Below, one piece after another: positions 42,289-51,275 of a stretch of 64,000 nt of DNA; position 1 is the first letter of the stretch, and the number at the start of each line of letters is the position of its first letter. The notes under the pieces are model-generated. The model did not search any database. It saw only the letters and a program-made list of their open reading frames with translations, and was not told where the DNA came from. Source of the stretch: Gramella sp. Hel_I_59 (GTDB lineage Bacteria > Bacteroidota > Bacteroidia > Flavobacteriales > Flavobacteriaceae). The DNA lies in assembly GCF_006714895.1 (NCBI RefSeq), contig NZ_VFME01000001.1:1116001-1180000 (forward strand), given 5' to 3'. The position numbers and the translations under genes are program-made.

Positions 42289-43980
42289 ATGTCAGACGAT
42301 AAAAAAGTGATCTTTTCGATGTCTGGTGTGACCAAAACCTTTCCGAAGGCAAACACACCGGTATTGAAAAATATCTATTTAAGTTTCTTTTATGGCGCTA
42401 AGATCGGGATCCTTGGTCTTAACGGTTCGGGTAAATCTACCCTGATGAATATTATTGCCGGGAAGGATACAAACTTCCAGGGTGATGTGGTGTTCTCTCC
42501 TAATTATACAGTTGGAATGCTGGAACAGGAACCAGACCTTGATGATGAGAAAACGGTTCTGGAAGTGGTAAAAGAAGGAGCTGCGGAAACTGTAGCGATC
42601 CTTGATGAGTACAACAAGATCAATGATATGTTCGGGTTGCCGGAAGTTTATGAGGATGCAGACAAAATGCAGAAACTTATGGACAAGCAGGCGGAACTTC
42701 AGGATAAGATCGATGCGAGCAATGCCTGGGAACTTGATACCAAACTGGAAATCGCAATGGATGCTTTGAGAACTCCAGAGCCGGATAAAAAGATCGGAGT
42801 ACTTTCAGGAGGAGAAAGAAGAAGAGTTGCTTTATGTAGATTGTTACTTCAGGAACCAGATGTACTTTTGCTTGATGAGCCTACCAACCACCTTGATGCA
42901 GAATCTGTACACTGGCTGGAGCATCACCTGCAACAATATAAAGGAACGGTGATCGCGGTAACTCACGATAGATATTTTCTTGATAATGTAGCTGGATGGA
43001 TCCTGGAACTTGATAGGGGAGAAGGTATTCCATGGAAAGGAAACTACTCTTCCTGGTTAGATCAAAAATCTAAACGTCTTGCTCAGGAGCAAAAACAAGC
43101 GAGTAAAAGGCAGAAAACACTTGAACGAGAGCTTGAATGGTCAAGAATGAGTCCGAAAGGAAGACAGTCCAAGCAGAAGGCGAGATTAAAGAATTACGAT
43201 AAACTTCTTAGTCAGGATCAAAAGCAAATGGATGAAAAACTGGAGATCTACATTCCAAACGGACCTCGATTGGGAACAAATGTGATTGAGGCTGAAGGTG
43301 TAAGTAAGGCTTTTGGAGATAAACTTCTTTATGAAGATCTGAACTTCCAGTTGCCACAAGCAGGAATTGTTGGGATTATTGGGCCAAACGGTGCAGGTAA
43401 AACCACGATCTTCAAAATGATTATGGGAGAGGAAGCTCCAGATAAAGGATCTTTCAAGGTAGGTGAAACTGCCCAGATCGCTTATGTGGATCAAAGCCAT
43501 TCCAATATAGATCCTGAAAAGACCATCTGGCAGAACTTTAGTGATGAACAGGAGTTGATCATGATGGGAGGTCGTCAGGTTAATTCAAGAGCTTATTTGA
43601 GTAGGTTTAACTTTAGCGGTAGCGAACAGAATAAGAAAGTAAATATGCTTTCTGGTGGAGAAAGAAACAGGCTACACCTGGCTATGACTCTAAAAGAAGA
43701 AGGAAACGTTCTGCTTCTGGATGAGCCTACAAACGACCTTGATGTAAACACGCTTCGTGCTTTGGAAGAAGGTCTGGATAACTTCGCTGGATGTGCTGTA
43801 GTGATCTCTCACGACCGTTGGTTCCTGGATAGGATATGTACGCATATTCTAGCATTCGAAGGAGATTCACAGGTTTATTTCTTTGAAGGTAGCTTCTCAG
43901 ATTATGAAGAAAATAAGAAAAAGCGCCTGGGCGGTGATCTTATGCCTAAACGTATCAAATACAAAAAACTGGTTCGCTAA
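42289..43980 (+). CDS. ettA: Energy-dependent translational throttle protein EttA (ABC-F)
   Basis: 563 residues, close to E. coli EttA (about 555). Two ABC domains, no membrane helices: Walker A GLNGSGKST and GPNGAGKTT, signatures LSGGERRRVALCRLL and LSGGERNRLHLAM, both with LLDEPTN(H/D)LD. The linker between is basic and helical as in ABC-F ribosome-binding proteins. EttA gates translation elongation in response to energy state. Independently promoted, with a long terminator. Confidence 0.96.
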   Translation: MSDDKKVIFSMSGVTKTFPKANTPVLKNIYLSFFYGAKIGILGLNGSGKSTLMNIIAGKDTNFQGDVVFSPNYTVGMLEQEPDLDDEKTVLEVVKEGAAETVAILDEYNKINDMFGLPEVYEDADKMQKLMDKQAELQDKIDASNAWELDTKLEIAMDALRTPEPDKKIGVLSGGERRRVALCRLLLQEPDVLLLDEPTNHLDAESVHWLEHHLQQYKGTVIAVTHDRYFLDNVAGWILELDRGEGIPWKGNYSSWLDQKSKRLAQEQKQASKRQKTLERELEWSRMSPKGRQSKQKARLKNYDKLLSQDQKQMDEKLEIYIPNGPRLGTNVIEAEGVSKAFGDKLLYEDLNFQLPQAGIVGIIGPNGAGKTTIFKMIMGEEAPDKGSFKVGETAQIAYVDQSHSNIDPEKTIWQNFSDEQELIMMGGRQVNSRAYLSRFNFSGSEQNKKVNMLSGGERNRLHLAMTLKEEGNVLLLDEPTNDLDVNTLRALEEGLDNFAGCAVVISHDRWFLDRICTHILAFEGDSQVYFFEGSFSDYEENKKKRLGGDLMPKRIKYKKLVR

Positions 43981-43999
43981 GAATTAGTTTTTTCACAAT

Positions 44000-44037
44000 A
44001 AAAAGAGGAATTGAAACTTGTTTCAACTCCTCTTTTT
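44000..44037. terminator. Long terminator between ettA and DUF1456 gene
   Basis: Eighteen-position stem AAAAAGAGGA-A-TTGAAAC / GTTTCAA-C-TCCTCTTTTT with one mismatch and loop TT. A/T flanks make it bidirectional. Confidence 0.85.
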
Positions 44038-44059
44038 AATTTTTATCTAAAGTTTAAAG

Positions 44060-44296
44060 TCACTTCTTCTTCGGCATTGGTCCGCGTAAGTGAATGATCA
44101 AGCCATCTAGAAAGTTCCGAAGGAATTGATCTCCACATTCTACGTATTTATCATGATCTTCTCTTCTAAAGATCGCTCCAAGTTCACTTTTACTCACTTT
44201 AAAATCAACGAGTTCGCAGATTTTAACGATATCTTCATTAGTTAGTTTATGAGCAACTCTTAGTTTCTTAAAAATATCATTGTTTGTTAGCGCCAT
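44060..44296 (-). CDS. DUF1456 family protein, single-repeat short form
   Basis: 78 residues. MALTNNDIFKKLRVAHKLTN and LGAIFRREDHDKY match DUF1456 (YehS of E. coli, about 150 residues with two copies of the repeat). Only one full repeat is present here, ending HLRGPMPKKK, so this is a shortened member. Function unknown. It begins 2 bases after the DUF2254 gene stops and is co-transcribed with it. Confidence 0.85.
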   Translation of the reverse strand: MALTNNDIFKKLRVAHKLTNEDIVKICELVDFKVSKSELGAIFRREDHDKYVECGDQFLRNFLDGLIIHLRGPMPKKK

Positions 44297-44298
44297 GC

Positions 44299-45591
44299 TT
44301 ATGTTGTTTGTAAATTAAAACGTTTAACCAAATTAGTAATGGTGTTGATATCCACATCATTATCAATAGAACTTCTGGCGTCTACAAGTAGATTCTGTGC
44401 TTCCTTTCGCAAACATTCAGAATATTCATTATTATTTTTTACCTGCTTTTCAAGATAATAGAACATCAGAAGTAATTTCTGTACCAAAGTTATATCATGT
44501 TTGCAATATGTACGAATTGAGGCCATGATATTATACAAAAGATCTTCAAAATCAATCGTATTTAATTTCATGTAAGCTTCTTCATCTCTAAAAATATAGC
44601 TAGTATCTCTTTTTTGCATTCGTAAGGCTAGGAGTTCTGTAAGATAATCGATACCATTGATCGCAGTACCTGGATCATTAATTCCGGGAGACATCGCTTT
44701 TACAATGATCTCGGTCATTTGTTTGAAAGCAAGGGTGTAATTATCGGCCACCAGTTCTTCTCTCGAAAAATTGAAGTTGGATAATATCATTTTTACGATC
44801 TTCTCGTCAACCTTTTTGCTAACTCTAATAAGGGGAATACCGCTAAGAACAAATATTCCTTTCACGGGTAAAATATGGATCTTTACATCATGTTCCACGC
44901 ATATATCCACGAGATTGGTGAATGAAATATTCTGAAGATACCCGCTCTGTTCACTATGATAATTGGTCCAGTTCTCTGTCTCCGGAAATTCAATTTCCTT
45001 AAATTTTTGTTTGTCTACAAGTTCCTGTAGCCTGTCTTTTGCCACTTTATAGATATTCTGAAGGATATTGCTAATCTGAATACTTTGCGAAATGTTATGA
45101 ATAAAATAGATGAAAGAATAAAAGCATATCACAGTTTGAAGAATTCCTAGCAACACAGCTACTCCGGGTAACTGGTACTCATCTCCGGTAGGTTGAATGG
45201 CAAATAGTACGAATATGCAGTATAGAATGGTGAATAAGAAGATTCCGAGGATGATCTGATGCCGTTTATCGCTAATCAATCCCGGTAGCAATCTGGGTGT
45301 AAAATTGCTGGAGGCGTTGCTGAGTAGTAACATTACCATGGAGAAGCTGAAAACCATCATCGAAATAAGTCCGGAAATCAGAGAACTCAAGATGGTCATG
45401 GCAGTATCACCATTTTCAATTACAAGTTGAGGGACATTCTCTATAAGGTATTTTGATATTCCGCGATTTTCCAGATACAACATGAAAAATGCGAAATTGA
45501 AACCAAAGAATGCCAACAATGTAGGGTAGAACGCAATCTTACTTTCCAGAACATTGAAAAATGAAAGACTACGGTTATAAAGTTGTTTCAT
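44299..45591 (-). CDS. DUF2254 family membrane protein
   Basis: 430 residues from ATG 45591 (MKQLYNRSLSFF); an ATG 30 bases upstream is in frame. Four membrane helices in the first ~180 residues are followed by a soluble ligand-binding-like C-terminal region. The DUF2254 pattern is clear in SSLISGLISMMVFSFSMVMLLL and NFTPRLLPGLISD. Function unknown. Followed directly by the DUF1456 gene. Confidence 0.9.
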   Translation of the reverse strand: MKQLYNRSLSFFNVLESKIAFYPTLLAFFGFNFAFFMLYLENRGISKYLIENVPQLVIENGDTAMTILSSLISGLISMMVFSFSMVMLLLSNASSNFTPRLLPGLISDKRHQIILGIFLFTILYCIFVLFAIQPTGDEYQLPGVAVLLGILQTVICFYSFIYFIHNISQSIQISNILQNIYKVAKDRLQELVDKQKFKEIEFPETENWTNYHSEQSGYLQNISFTNLVDICVEHDVKIHILPVKGIFVLSGIPLIRVSKKVDEKIVKMILSNFNFSREELVADNYTLAFKQMTEIIVKAMSPGINDPGTAINGIDYLTELLALRMQKRDTSYIFRDEEAYMKLNTIDFEDLLYNIMASIRTYCKHDITLVQKLLLMFYYLEKQVKNNNEYSECLRKEAQNLLVDARSSIDNDVDINTITNLVKRFNLQTT

Positions 45592-45785
45592 ATGATTGAA
45601 GTTGAGCTTAAAATTACGCAAACATGAATTAGTAGTCAGATTTTTGGTAGAAATTAGATATAATAGACATTATGACATGTTTTATATGAATAAAAACGAC
45701 AAAAAGACATGTATTTGCTGTTGGTATTGGAATTGCTATTCCTTCTGTGAAATCTAAAATGATTAATAGTCTAAAATATAAAATT

Positions 45786-46229
45786 ATGAGTCTTATTAAG
45801 CGTAATGAAACAGGTTGGTTACCATCAGTAATTGATGATATGTTCAAAAATGACTGGCTCGGAGGTACTACGAATGTAAACAGTATTGGAACCAGTATTC
45901 CGGCGGTAAATATCAGGGAAACAGAAGACAATTTTTCTGTTGAAGTTGCTGCTCCGGGAAAAGTAAAAGAAGATTTTAATATTGAACTCGATAATGATGT
46001 TCTAACTATTTCTTCGGAAGCTAAAAAAGAGGTTGAGAAAACTGAAGAGCAGGGGAGATTTACCAGAAGAGAATTTAGCTACAGTAATTTTAGAAGAGCT
46101 TTTAGCCTTCCAGATTCTGTAGATAGCAGTAAAATATCGGCAACCTATAAGAATGGTGTTCTGGAAATAGCCCTTCCAAAAAAGGAAGAAGCAAAAGTAC
46201 AGGCCAAAAGGTTGATCGATATTTCGTAA
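45786..46229 (+). CDS. Small heat shock protein (Hsp20/alpha-crystallin)
   Basis: 147 residues from ATG 45786; an upstream in-frame ATG at 45747 gives an unlikely 13-residue extension. The alpha-crystallin domain has the strands NIRETEDNFSVEVAAPG and RRAFSLPDSVDSSKI and the consensus ATYKNGVLEIALPK. Holds unfolded proteins during stress. Expression should be heat-inducible, but I see no clear heat-shock operator. Ends at a strong terminator. Confidence 0.95.
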   Translation: MSLIKRNETGWLPSVIDDMFKNDWLGGTTNVNSIGTSIPAVNIRETEDNFSVEVAAPGKVKEDFNIELDNDVLTISSEAKKEVEKTEEQGRFTRREFSYSNFRRAFSLPDSVDSSKISATYKNGVLEIALPKKEEAKVQAKRLIDIS

Positions 46230-46257
46230 CCAAAGGTAGTTTGATTAGTTAAGGTTG

Positions 46258-46285
46258 AAGAGCGCTCTACGGAGCGCTTTTTTTA
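46258..46285. terminator. Terminator between hsp20 and the YGI-repeat gene
   Basis: AGCGCTC TACG GAGCGCT (46261-46278) followed by seven T. It separates the convergent hsp20 and the gene ending at 46283, whose stop codon overlaps the T-run. Confidence 0.85.
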
Positions 46286-47503
46286 TTGACTTAAAAGTAT
46301 CCACCTGTTCCCGGCACTCTGAATTGTAAAGATCTGTCCAGACTTGATGCTAAGAATTTTTGCATTAGTTCTGGGATCGAACAGATCATCTCCACCTACA
46401 AATTGGAAAAACTTCTCAGAATTTCCAGGCCAGTTTATAAGACGTAATATTCGTCCTTTATTCGAAGCAGACGCAGGCATGATCAAACCAGTAACCTGGT
46501 TATTGATTCTCAGGGTTCCAATTTCATCTCCTATGGCATAGTCGGCTACGGCACTGGTTGTAGAACTGTAATTTTCAAAGCCAGCATTGGTCCAGCTTAC
46601 CTGTCCGTTTGCGTTGAGAGACATTACCTGACCTTCAGTGCCACGATTTAAAGGGAGTACATATTCCGTTTCCGGGCTGGTTCCTATTCCTATTCGTCCG
46701 TTAAAGTAGCCGGCGTAAACATTGCTATTTGCATCTCCGGTAGCAATACTGTAAATCCCGAAAATATTTCCAACTCCCTGAATGGATCCAATTTCAGAAT
46801 AGATTCCGTAGTTATTACTTCTCGCACCAAAAGTTCTACCTACACGATTGTATATTCCGTAGATATCATTCGTGCCGGTATTTTGATAGGTTTCGTTGAA
46901 TATCCCGTAATGAATCCCAAGACCAACACCACCAACATTATTTTTGATTCCGTATTTATTACCATTGGTTGCGCTTCGATTGTCACTAAGAATTCCGTAA
47001 GTGGTAAGATTATCTGTGGCTGAATTCGCGTTATCTACCTCAAGACCTTTTTTGAGTCCGGTATCTTTCCCCGGAGCGATGGCAACCTGTAATCTTGAAG
47101 ATATTTGGTCTGTACCAATACCCATGCTGGCTTCACGAAAAATGGGATCTGTAATATTATTGGGAGAAACCGTCGTTCCGGTTTTGTAGAAGTTTGCTGT
47201 ATTAGCTTCTGCAGCAATCGCTTTCCATTTCTTTTCCGTAGCATTCCAGAAATAAAATCCATCGGGAAAACCGCTAACGCTCTTACTTAAAAATACCAGC
47301 ATTCCATGTTGATCTTCCGAAGGTGTAACAACTGGAAATTTCATTATTCTTGGTATGAGAATACCGTCAATACTTGCTGGATCTGCAGTGCTAGTGGCTA
47401 CAATATCCAACTGTGCTTTAGGTTCTGAGGTTCCAATTCCTACCTGTGCCTCGAGTTGAGACATCATCATACCCATTAAAAACAGGCATATAATTTTTTT
47501 CAT
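46283..47503 (-). CDS. Secreted surface protein with YGI repeats
   Basis: 406 residues from ATG 47503 (MKKIICLFLMGMMMSQLEAQ is the signal peptide). The N-terminal QVGIGTSEPKAQLDI motif is common in flavobacterial surface or tail-fibre-like proteins. Residues about 170-290 hold at least six repeats of the type YGI/YGIYN/FGIYS spaced 14-18 residues, rich in Gly, Asn and Thr, as in a beta-solenoid. A C-terminal beta-rich domain follows. No T9SS C-terminal domain is seen. Likely exported adhesin or filament-like protein, function unknown. Confidence 0.78.
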   Translation of the reverse strand: MKKIICLFLMGMMMSQLEAQVGIGTSEPKAQLDIVATSTADPASIDGILIPRIMKFPVVTPSEDQHGMLVFLSKSVSGFPDGFYFWNATEKKWKAIAAEANTANFYKTGTTVSPNNITDPIFREASMGIGTDQISSRLQVAIAPGKDTGLKKGLEVDNANSATDNLTTYGILSDNRSATNGNKYGIKNNVGGVGLGIHYGIFNETYQNTGTNDIYGIYNRVGRTFGARSNNYGIYSEIGSIQGVGNIFGIYSIATGDANSNVYAGYFNGRIGIGTSPETEYVLPLNRGTEGQVMSLNANGQVSWTNAGFENYSSTTSAVADYAIGDEIGTLRINNQVTGLIMPASASNKGRILRLINWPGNSEKFFQFVGGDDLFDPRTNAKILSIKSGQIFTIQSAGNRWILLSQ

Positions 47504-47557
47504 GAACAAACATTTTAGTTTGCCATAGAAGTCGATCTAGGGAGGAATTGGGTGGTC

Positions 47558-47586
47558 CAAATATAGACGAATTATCGACATTGCAA
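47558..47586 (-). promoter_or_regulatory. Strong putative promoter of YGI-repeat gene
   Basis: Minus strand: TTG (47586-47584), 18-base gap, TATATTTG (47565-47558), an exact -33/-7 Bacteroidota pattern. The leader would be about 48 bases to ATG 47503. It lies just after the stop of uvrB, showing that the surface protein has its own promoter. Confidence 0.65.
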
Positions 47587-47595
47587 CTATTTATT

Positions 47596-49599
47596 TTAGT
47601 CGCTATCGTTAATTTTCCCCTGGAGTATTTTGATCTCATCTCTTAGCTTAGCAGCCTGCATAAAATCGAGTTCTTTAGCGGCTGTTTCCATAGCTTTTCG
47701 CTTCTCACGAACTTTCTTTTCCATCTGTGGTTTGGTTAGATATTCGGCCTCAGCTTCCGCAGCTTTTAAGTCGGTGCGCTCCTCGTCACCATAAATATCC
47801 AGTTTTTGTTTTACCAGAGCGCTGTCAAACTTCTTATTAAGCTTGGTAGGTGTAATGTTGTGTTTCGTATTATAATCCATCTGTTTCTGGCGACGATATT
47901 CAGTTTGGTCAATTGTCTTCTGCATACTATCGGTGATCTTATCTGCATACAGAATAGCTCGTCCATCCACATGACGCGCAGCTCTACCAATGGTCTGAGT
48001 CAGTGAACGGTTGCTTCTTAGAAAACCTTCTTTATCAGCATCAATGATCGCAACCAGAGAAACTTCTGGCAAATCCAGTCCTTCACGCAGCAGGTTCACA
48101 CCTATAAGAACATCAAAGATTCCGCGTCGAAGATCCTGCATGATCTCTACACGTTCTAGCGTATCAACATCGGAATGTATATAACGACAGCGCACATCGA
48201 TACGCGTAAGGTATTTCGCGAGCTCTTCCGCCATTCTTTTAGTAAGCGTAGTAACCAGCGTTCTTTCATCTCTTTCTACCCGAACATGAATCTCTTCAAT
48301 TAAATCATCGATTTGGTTCAAACTTGGGCGGACTTCCACAATTGGATCCAGCAAACCAGTTGGTCTAATAACCTGTTCTACATAAACTCCTTCGCTTTTC
48401 TGAAGTTCATAATCGGCTGGAGTTGCGCTTACATAGATGACCTGGTTTTGCAGGGCTTCAAATTCCTCAAATTTCAATGGTCGGTTGTCCATCGCAGCTG
48501 GGAGTCGGAATCCGTAATCTACCAAGGTCTCTTTTCTAGAGCGGTCACCGCCATACATGGCATGAACCTGCGGAATGGTCACGTGACTTTCGTCGACAAT
48601 CATCAAATAATCATCTGGGAAATAATCCAGCAAACAGAAAGGTCTGGTCCCGGGAAGACGGCCATCCAGGTAACGAGAGTAATTCTCAATACCCGAGCAG
48701 TATCCCAATTCCCGTATCATTTCAAGATCGAAATTCGTTCTTTCATCCAGTCTTTTTGCCTCGAGAGTTTTACCAATATCAGAGAAGTAATCAACCTGCT
48801 TTACCAGGTCATCCTGAATTTGATGGATCGCACCTTTTAAAACATCAGGTGAAGTCACGAACATATTCGCGGGATAAATATTTAATCTCTGGTATTTCTC
48901 GATAACATCATTAGTTCCGGGATCAAAGGCTTCGATCTCCTCAATTTCATCTCCAAAAAAATGAATTCTGAAAGCATTGTCGGCATAACTCGGAAACACA
49001 TCTACCGTATCACCTTTTATTCTGAAATTTCCATGGGAAAATTCAGCTTCTGTTCTGGAATACAGCGACTGCACCAGGCTATGCAAAAATTTGGTTCTGC
49101 TAATTTCCATATCACGTTCAATGGAAACCACGTTCTTTTTGAATTCCACAGGATTACCAATCCCGTAAAGACACGAAACTGAAGCAACCACGATCACATC
49201 ACGTCTTCCGCTTAGGAGAGAAGAAGTGGTGCTTAAACGCAACTTTTCGATCTCCTCGTTGATAGAAAGATCTTTTTCTATATAGGTTCCGGAAGTTGGG
49301 ATAAATGCTTCCGGCTGGTAATAATCATAATAACTTACGAAATACTCCACAGCATTCTCCGGGAAGAACTGCTTGAATTCTGAATATAACTGGGCGGCAA
49401 GAGTTTTGTTATGTGCCAGCACCAGCGTTGGCTTTTGAACATCCTCAATAACATTAGCGACCGTAAAGGTTTTACCAGAACCGGTTACTCCCAGCAACGT
49501 TTGGAACTGTTCGTCTTTGTTGATCCCGCTAACAAGTTGTTTGATGGCATTGGGCTGATCTCCCGTAGGTTTATAATCAGATTTTATATCGAATTTCAT
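47596..49599 (-). CDS. uvrB: Excinuclease ABC subunit B
   Basis: 667 residues, full length. GVTGSGKT Walker A (37-44), the beta-hairpin YYDYYQPEAFIP, DESHVT (motif II), QTIGRAARHVDG, and a C-terminal UVR domain (KELDFMQAAKLRDEI) that contacts UvrC. Damage verification in nucleotide excision repair. It has a good promoter and no neighbouring uvr genes. Confidence 0.97.
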   Translation of the reverse strand: MKFDIKSDYKPTGDQPNAIKQLVSGINKDEQFQTLLGVTGSGKTFTVANVIEDVQKPTLVLAHNKTLAAQLYSEFKQFFPENAVEYFVSYYDYYQPEAFIPTSGTYIEKDLSINEEIEKLRLSTTSSLLSGRRDVIVVASVSCLYGIGNPVEFKKNVVSIERDMEISRTKFLHSLVQSLYSRTEAEFSHGNFRIKGDTVDVFPSYADNAFRIHFFGDEIEEIEAFDPGTNDVIEKYQRLNIYPANMFVTSPDVLKGAIHQIQDDLVKQVDYFSDIGKTLEAKRLDERTNFDLEMIRELGYCSGIENYSRYLDGRLPGTRPFCLLDYFPDDYLMIVDESHVTIPQVHAMYGGDRSRKETLVDYGFRLPAAMDNRPLKFEEFEALQNQVIYVSATPADYELQKSEGVYVEQVIRPTGLLDPIVEVRPSLNQIDDLIEEIHVRVERDERTLVTTLTKRMAEELAKYLTRIDVRCRYIHSDVDTLERVEIMQDLRRGIFDVLIGVNLLREGLDLPEVSLVAIIDADKEGFLRSNRSLTQTIGRAARHVDGRAILYADKITDSMQKTIDQTEYRRQKQMDYNTKHNITPTKLNKKFDSALVKQKLDIYGDEERTDLKAAEAEAEYLTKPQMEKKVREKRKAMETAAKELDFMQAAKLRDEIKILQGKINDSD

Positions 49600-49627
49600 G
49601 TGGCAGTCTTCCTTTTTCCTAGCCCGA

Positions 49628-49658
49628 CGAAATTAAACAATTACAGAGCTTTATTCAA
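49628..49658 (-). promoter_or_regulatory. Putative promoter of uvrB
   Basis: Minus strand: TTG (49658-49656), 20-base gap, TAATTTCG (49635-49628), one mismatch to TAnnTTTG. The ATG is at 49599. It lies in the 70-base gap after the T9SS gene. Confidence 0.5.
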
Positions 49659-49669
49659 GTTTTTGGCAT

Positions 49670-51274
49670 TTACCTAACAAGTGAAAAATGACCCTTAAAT
49701 TCCTGACCAGTTTGTAGTAAGACTCGAAACCAGTAGTCATCTGCCGGCATAGGCTGACCATCAAATGTACCGTCCCAACCTTTGTCTGCCGCAGTTAGTT
49801 TTGATATTAATTTTCCGTAGCGGTCAAATATGCTAATCTTATTGGAGGCAGCTGTTTCGCTGCTAATGCCTTCTAACTGCCAGAAATCATTGATGCCATC
49901 CTGATTGGGAGTAAAAAAGTTATCATACCCAATAATGGCAATTTGTGTTTTGATAATCGCACACTGCTTTAGATCACGGATGTAAAGATCCTGAAAACCG
50001 GAGTTTACATTCTCGAAAATTGTACTTGTTTGAAATGGACCATTTTCGTTGCCTATGGAATATTCATATGATTCTGCATTTGGGAAGTTAATTTCTACAG
50101 TATTACTATTTGAATTGATAACAGGCTGAACGAGTGAAAAGCTTTCCACATTGGGAGGTTCATTTAGAATAAGTTCGATTCTCGTGATATTGAAGCAATC
50201 AGGATTTCCTGCTTCGGAAGTTCTTGCAAACAGGCTTTCTGCTCCTGCTGAAGTATACAAACTTGAAATAGCGTTGGAATTTTCCCGGGCGGCATTTTCC
50301 GAAGTGAAAAAGGCGATATCGTGAGCTCCATTGATACCGTTCAGAATTTCGTTATTTAGATCACTTAATTCGTAGTCAGCGAGATTATTCTTGTCCAGAT
50401 CGCATTGCTCAAATTCTAAATCTTGGGCAACCAGAGGTCCATCATTGATAGTAAGGGTGAAATCTGTGATTTTTGAACAACCGGTAAGATCATTTTCAAT
50501 TCTGGCAAAAATTGATCTACTTGGGACATTACTGGTGTAACTATCGCTCAAAGCATTAATACCATCAGTAGCATCGGCAATGGTCTCATGGTAAGTTAGA
50601 GTAGTGCTATTCTGGATATTGATTACAGGTGTATTCTGGCTAAGATCGAAAATCGCGCTGCCGTTCGCATTACAGGTTTCCAGGTCCATGCCTTCATTGT
50701 ATTGAGGGCCATCTGGAAAAGGAAAGCCGCCGGTAGTAGCTGTTCCTGTCCACTCCAGTTCAAACGGACTGTTTCCCACAGGTCTGTCTATCACGATAAA
50801 ATAGGTTTCGCCGGGCTGTACATCGAGATTTGCAACAAAGCTATCACCATCTGGCCCAGGTCCTTCACTTGTTTCTGTTGACCTAGCGTTTAAACCGGTG
50901 AAATTGGATCCTAAACCGGCGGCATTAGGATTCGTGGTAGAACAGCGAATTGCGTTTCCAAGGTTGTTACAGCTGGTATTCGGACCAAAAATAAAGAAAT
51001 CGTAATCTACATTGATATCGCTGCTGGTAGGTTTTAAATTGAAGCCTAATGATCCCGCTTTGGTGATTTCGATCTCCAGCCAGAGGGAGTTAGTCTCCTG
51101 GCTTGCACAATTGTTGGTACCATTGAGTTCCTGGGTGCCTATGCCATCTGCATTGCTGGAAATCCTGCCATCGCCACAAATTTTAATCGCTCCACTACAA
51201 TCGCTTACAGGATTCTGAGCCCAGGAAAGTGTAGGGAACGTAAGAAAGAGAATTAAAATTCTTAATAATTTCAT
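49670..51274 (-). CDS. T9SS type B sorting-domain secreted protein (534 aa)
   Basis: 534 residues. Signal peptide MKLLRILILFLTFPTLSWAQ. An N-terminal Cys-rich start (DCSGAIKICGDG) leads a large beta-sandwich region of unknown fold. The last ~85 residues are a type B CTD (FFTPNQDGINDFW ... IFDRYGKLI ... KGWDGTFDGQPMPADDYWF ... KGHFSLVR), the type IX secretion signal of Bacteroidota gliding and surface proteins. It would be secreted to the cell surface. It starts 1 base before the next T9SS gene stops and is co-transcribed with it. Confidence 0.9.
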   Translation of the reverse strand: MKLLRILILFLTFPTLSWAQNPVSDCSGAIKICGDGRISSNADGIGTQELNGTNNCASQETNSLWLEIEITKAGSLGFNLKPTSSDINVDYDFFIFGPNTSCNNLGNAIRCSTTNPNAAGLGSNFTGLNARSTETSEGPGPDGDSFVANLDVQPGETYFIVIDRPVGNSPFELEWTGTATTGGFPFPDGPQYNEGMDLETCNANGSAIFDLSQNTPVINIQNSTTLTYHETIADATDGINALSDSYTSNVPSRSIFARIENDLTGCSKITDFTLTINDGPLVAQDLEFEQCDLDKNNLADYELSDLNNEILNGINGAHDIAFFTSENAARENSNAISSLYTSAGAESLFARTSEAGNPDCFNITRIELILNEPPNVESFSLVQPVINSNSNTVEINFPNAESYEYSIGNENGPFQTSTIFENVNSGFQDLYIRDLKQCAIIKTQIAIIGYDNFFTPNQDGINDFWQLEGISSETAASNKISIFDRYGKLISKLTAADKGWDGTFDGQPMPADDYWFRVLLQTGQEFKGHFSLVR

Positions 51275-51275
51275 G

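Noticed and set aside
45700..45785. Heat-shock operator upstream of hsp20
   Set aside because: Two copies of GACATGT are present but no CIRCE-type or other known operator arrangement could be recognised.
48313..48840. 175-residue antisense frame over uvrB
   Set aside because: Shadow of uvrB; no domain or signal and no matching promoter.
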